Positions 62,801 to 64,000 of a stretch of DNA of 64,000 bases are shown in pieces. The notes beneath the pieces were generated by a model. The model saw only the letters and a list, made by a program, of their open reading frames with translations, had not been told where the DNA came from and did not search any database. The stretch is from Glandiceps talaboti (Eukaryota > Hemichordata > Enteropneusta > Spengelidae): contig NC_135559.1 of the NCBI RefSeq assembly GCF_964340395.1, positions 22,741,121 through 22,805,120 on the forward strand, read 5' to 3'. The stretch's first letter is position 1. Each line of letters starts with the position of its first letter. Position numbers and translations under genes: made by a program.

Positions 62801-64000
62801 TGTATACTAGTATTGTGTGATGTCTATACCACTGGGTGTATACTAGTATAGTGTGATGTCTACACCACTGTGTGTTTACTAGTATAGTGTGATGTCTATA
62901 CCACTGTGTATACTAGTATAGTGTGATGTATATACCACTTGGTGTATACTAGTATAGTGTGATGTCTACACCACTGTGTGTATACTAGTGTAGTGTGATG
63001 TCTATACCACTGTGTATACTAGTATAGTTTGATGTATATACCACTGTGTATACTAGTGTAGCATGATGTATATACCACTGGGTGTATACTAGTATAGTGT
63101 GATGTATATACCACTGTGTGTGTACTAGTATAGTGTGATGTCTACACCACTGTGTGTGTAATAGTATAGTGTGATGTCTACACCACTGTGTGTGTACTAC
63201 TATAGTGTGATATCTATACCACTGGGTGTTTACTAGTATAGTGTGGATGTATATACCACTGGGTGTATACTAGTATAGTGTGATGTATATACCACTGTGT
63301 ATACTAGTGTAGTGTGATGTCTATACCACTGGGTGTATACTAGTATAGTGTGGATGTATATACTGCTGGCTGTATACTAGTATAGTGTGGTGTCTTTACC
63401 ACTGGGTGTATACTAGTATAGTGTGATGGATATACCACTGTGTATACTAGTATAGTGTGATGTCTATACCACTGGGTGTATACTAGTGTAGTGTGATGTA
63501 TATACCACTGTGTATACTTGTATAGTGTGATGTCTACACCACTGTGTGTACTAGTATAGTGTGATGTCTATACCACTGTGTGTATCCTAGTATAGTGTGA
63601 TGTCTATACCACTGGGTGTGTAATAGTATAGTGTGATGTCTATAAGACTGTGTGTATACTAGTGTAGTGTGATGTCTATAACACTGTGTGTATACTAGTA
63701 TAGTGTGATGTCTACACCACTGTGAGTTTAATAGTATAGTGTGATGTCTATACCACTGGGTGTATACTAGTATAGTGTATGTCTATACCACTGGGTGTGT
63801 ACTAGTGTAGTGTGATGTCTACACCACTGTGTGCATACTAGTATAGTGTGATGTCTACACCACTGTGTGTGTACTAGTGTAGTGTGATGTCTACACCACT
63901 GTGTGTATACTAGTATAGTGTGATGTCTACACCACTGTGTGTATACTAGTATAGTGTGATGTCTATACCACTTGGTGTATACTAGTATAGTGTGATGTAT
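59820..64000. repeat. 36-bp satellite array, about 115 copies, open at the right edge
   Basis: Unit gtatactagtatagtgtgat + gtctataccactgtgt, with variants ctaCacc, ctgGgtg, caccacCg and tagtattgtg. Block duplications are visible: the caccactctgtgtg variant at about 60382 and 60853, and a CCACCG-rich block at about 61206-61350 and 62432-62580. Confidence 0.97.

Noticed and set aside
59820-64000. CRISPR-like regular repeats
   Set aside because: Units are head-to-tail without unique spacers, in clearly eukaryotic intron-containing DNA; the same holds for all other arrays here.

Overview
This is eukaryotic (metazoan) genomic DNA. It holds two intron-rich genes in convergent (tail-to-tail) orientation, set in AT-rich sequence that is nearly half tandem repeats by my rough sum of the arrays. 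Both proteins are close to vertebrate counterparts: the SHOX-type homeoprotein keeps the N-terminal MEELTAFVSKSF, an almost unchanged homeodomain and a C-terminal OAR motif. Together with degraded CR1/L2-like LINE fragments, a tRNA-derived SINE and abundant minisatellites, this suggests a slowly evolving invertebrate bilaterian, either a non-vertebrate deuterostome or a lophotrochozoan. The species cannot be fixed from the sequence alone.

Left part (1-16.2 kb, + strand): the 3' half of an MCF2/MCF2L (Dbl/DBS) Rho guanine-nucleotide exchange factor. Twelve exons with matching phases give 545 codons plus a stop, covering a DH domain, a PH domain, an acidic linker and a C-terminal SH3 domain. 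The N-terminal part (CRAL-TRIO and spectrin-like regions in the family) lies off the left edge. Most of its introns carry a tandem array, and the last intron (5.8 kb) is almost entirely one array of about 33-bp units.

Middle (16.2-26.6 kb): the region between the two stop codons. It has several minisatellites, a SINE inserted into one of them, a 19-copy array in which every unit carries a 3' splice-site-like sequence, a foldback element and no convincing gene.

Right part (26.6-56.2 kb, - strand): a complete SHOX-family paired-class homeobox gene of four coding exons (287 aa). Its introns of 8-12 kb hold large arrays, including about 40 copies of a 51-bp unit of which about 32 carry the E-box CACGTG. 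The 5' flank (56.2-59.6 kb) contains a degraded LINE reverse transcriptase. The window ends in a 36-bp satellite array of at least 4.2 kb.

The most unusual observation is that three coding exons in these two genes have had their own 3' end plus 5' splice site tandemly amplified into the following intron: 45 bp x 3 and 44 bp x 12 in the RhoGEF gene, and 48 bp x 17 inside the homeodomain of the SHOX gene. Each leaves a row of identical or near-identical splice donors. The 48-bp array is in frame and open, so use of a downstream donor would insert multiples of 16 residues into the DNA-recognition helix. In the 44-bp array any downstream donor gives an immediate stop. Many of the long open reading frames in the window are artefacts of repeat periods divisible by three.
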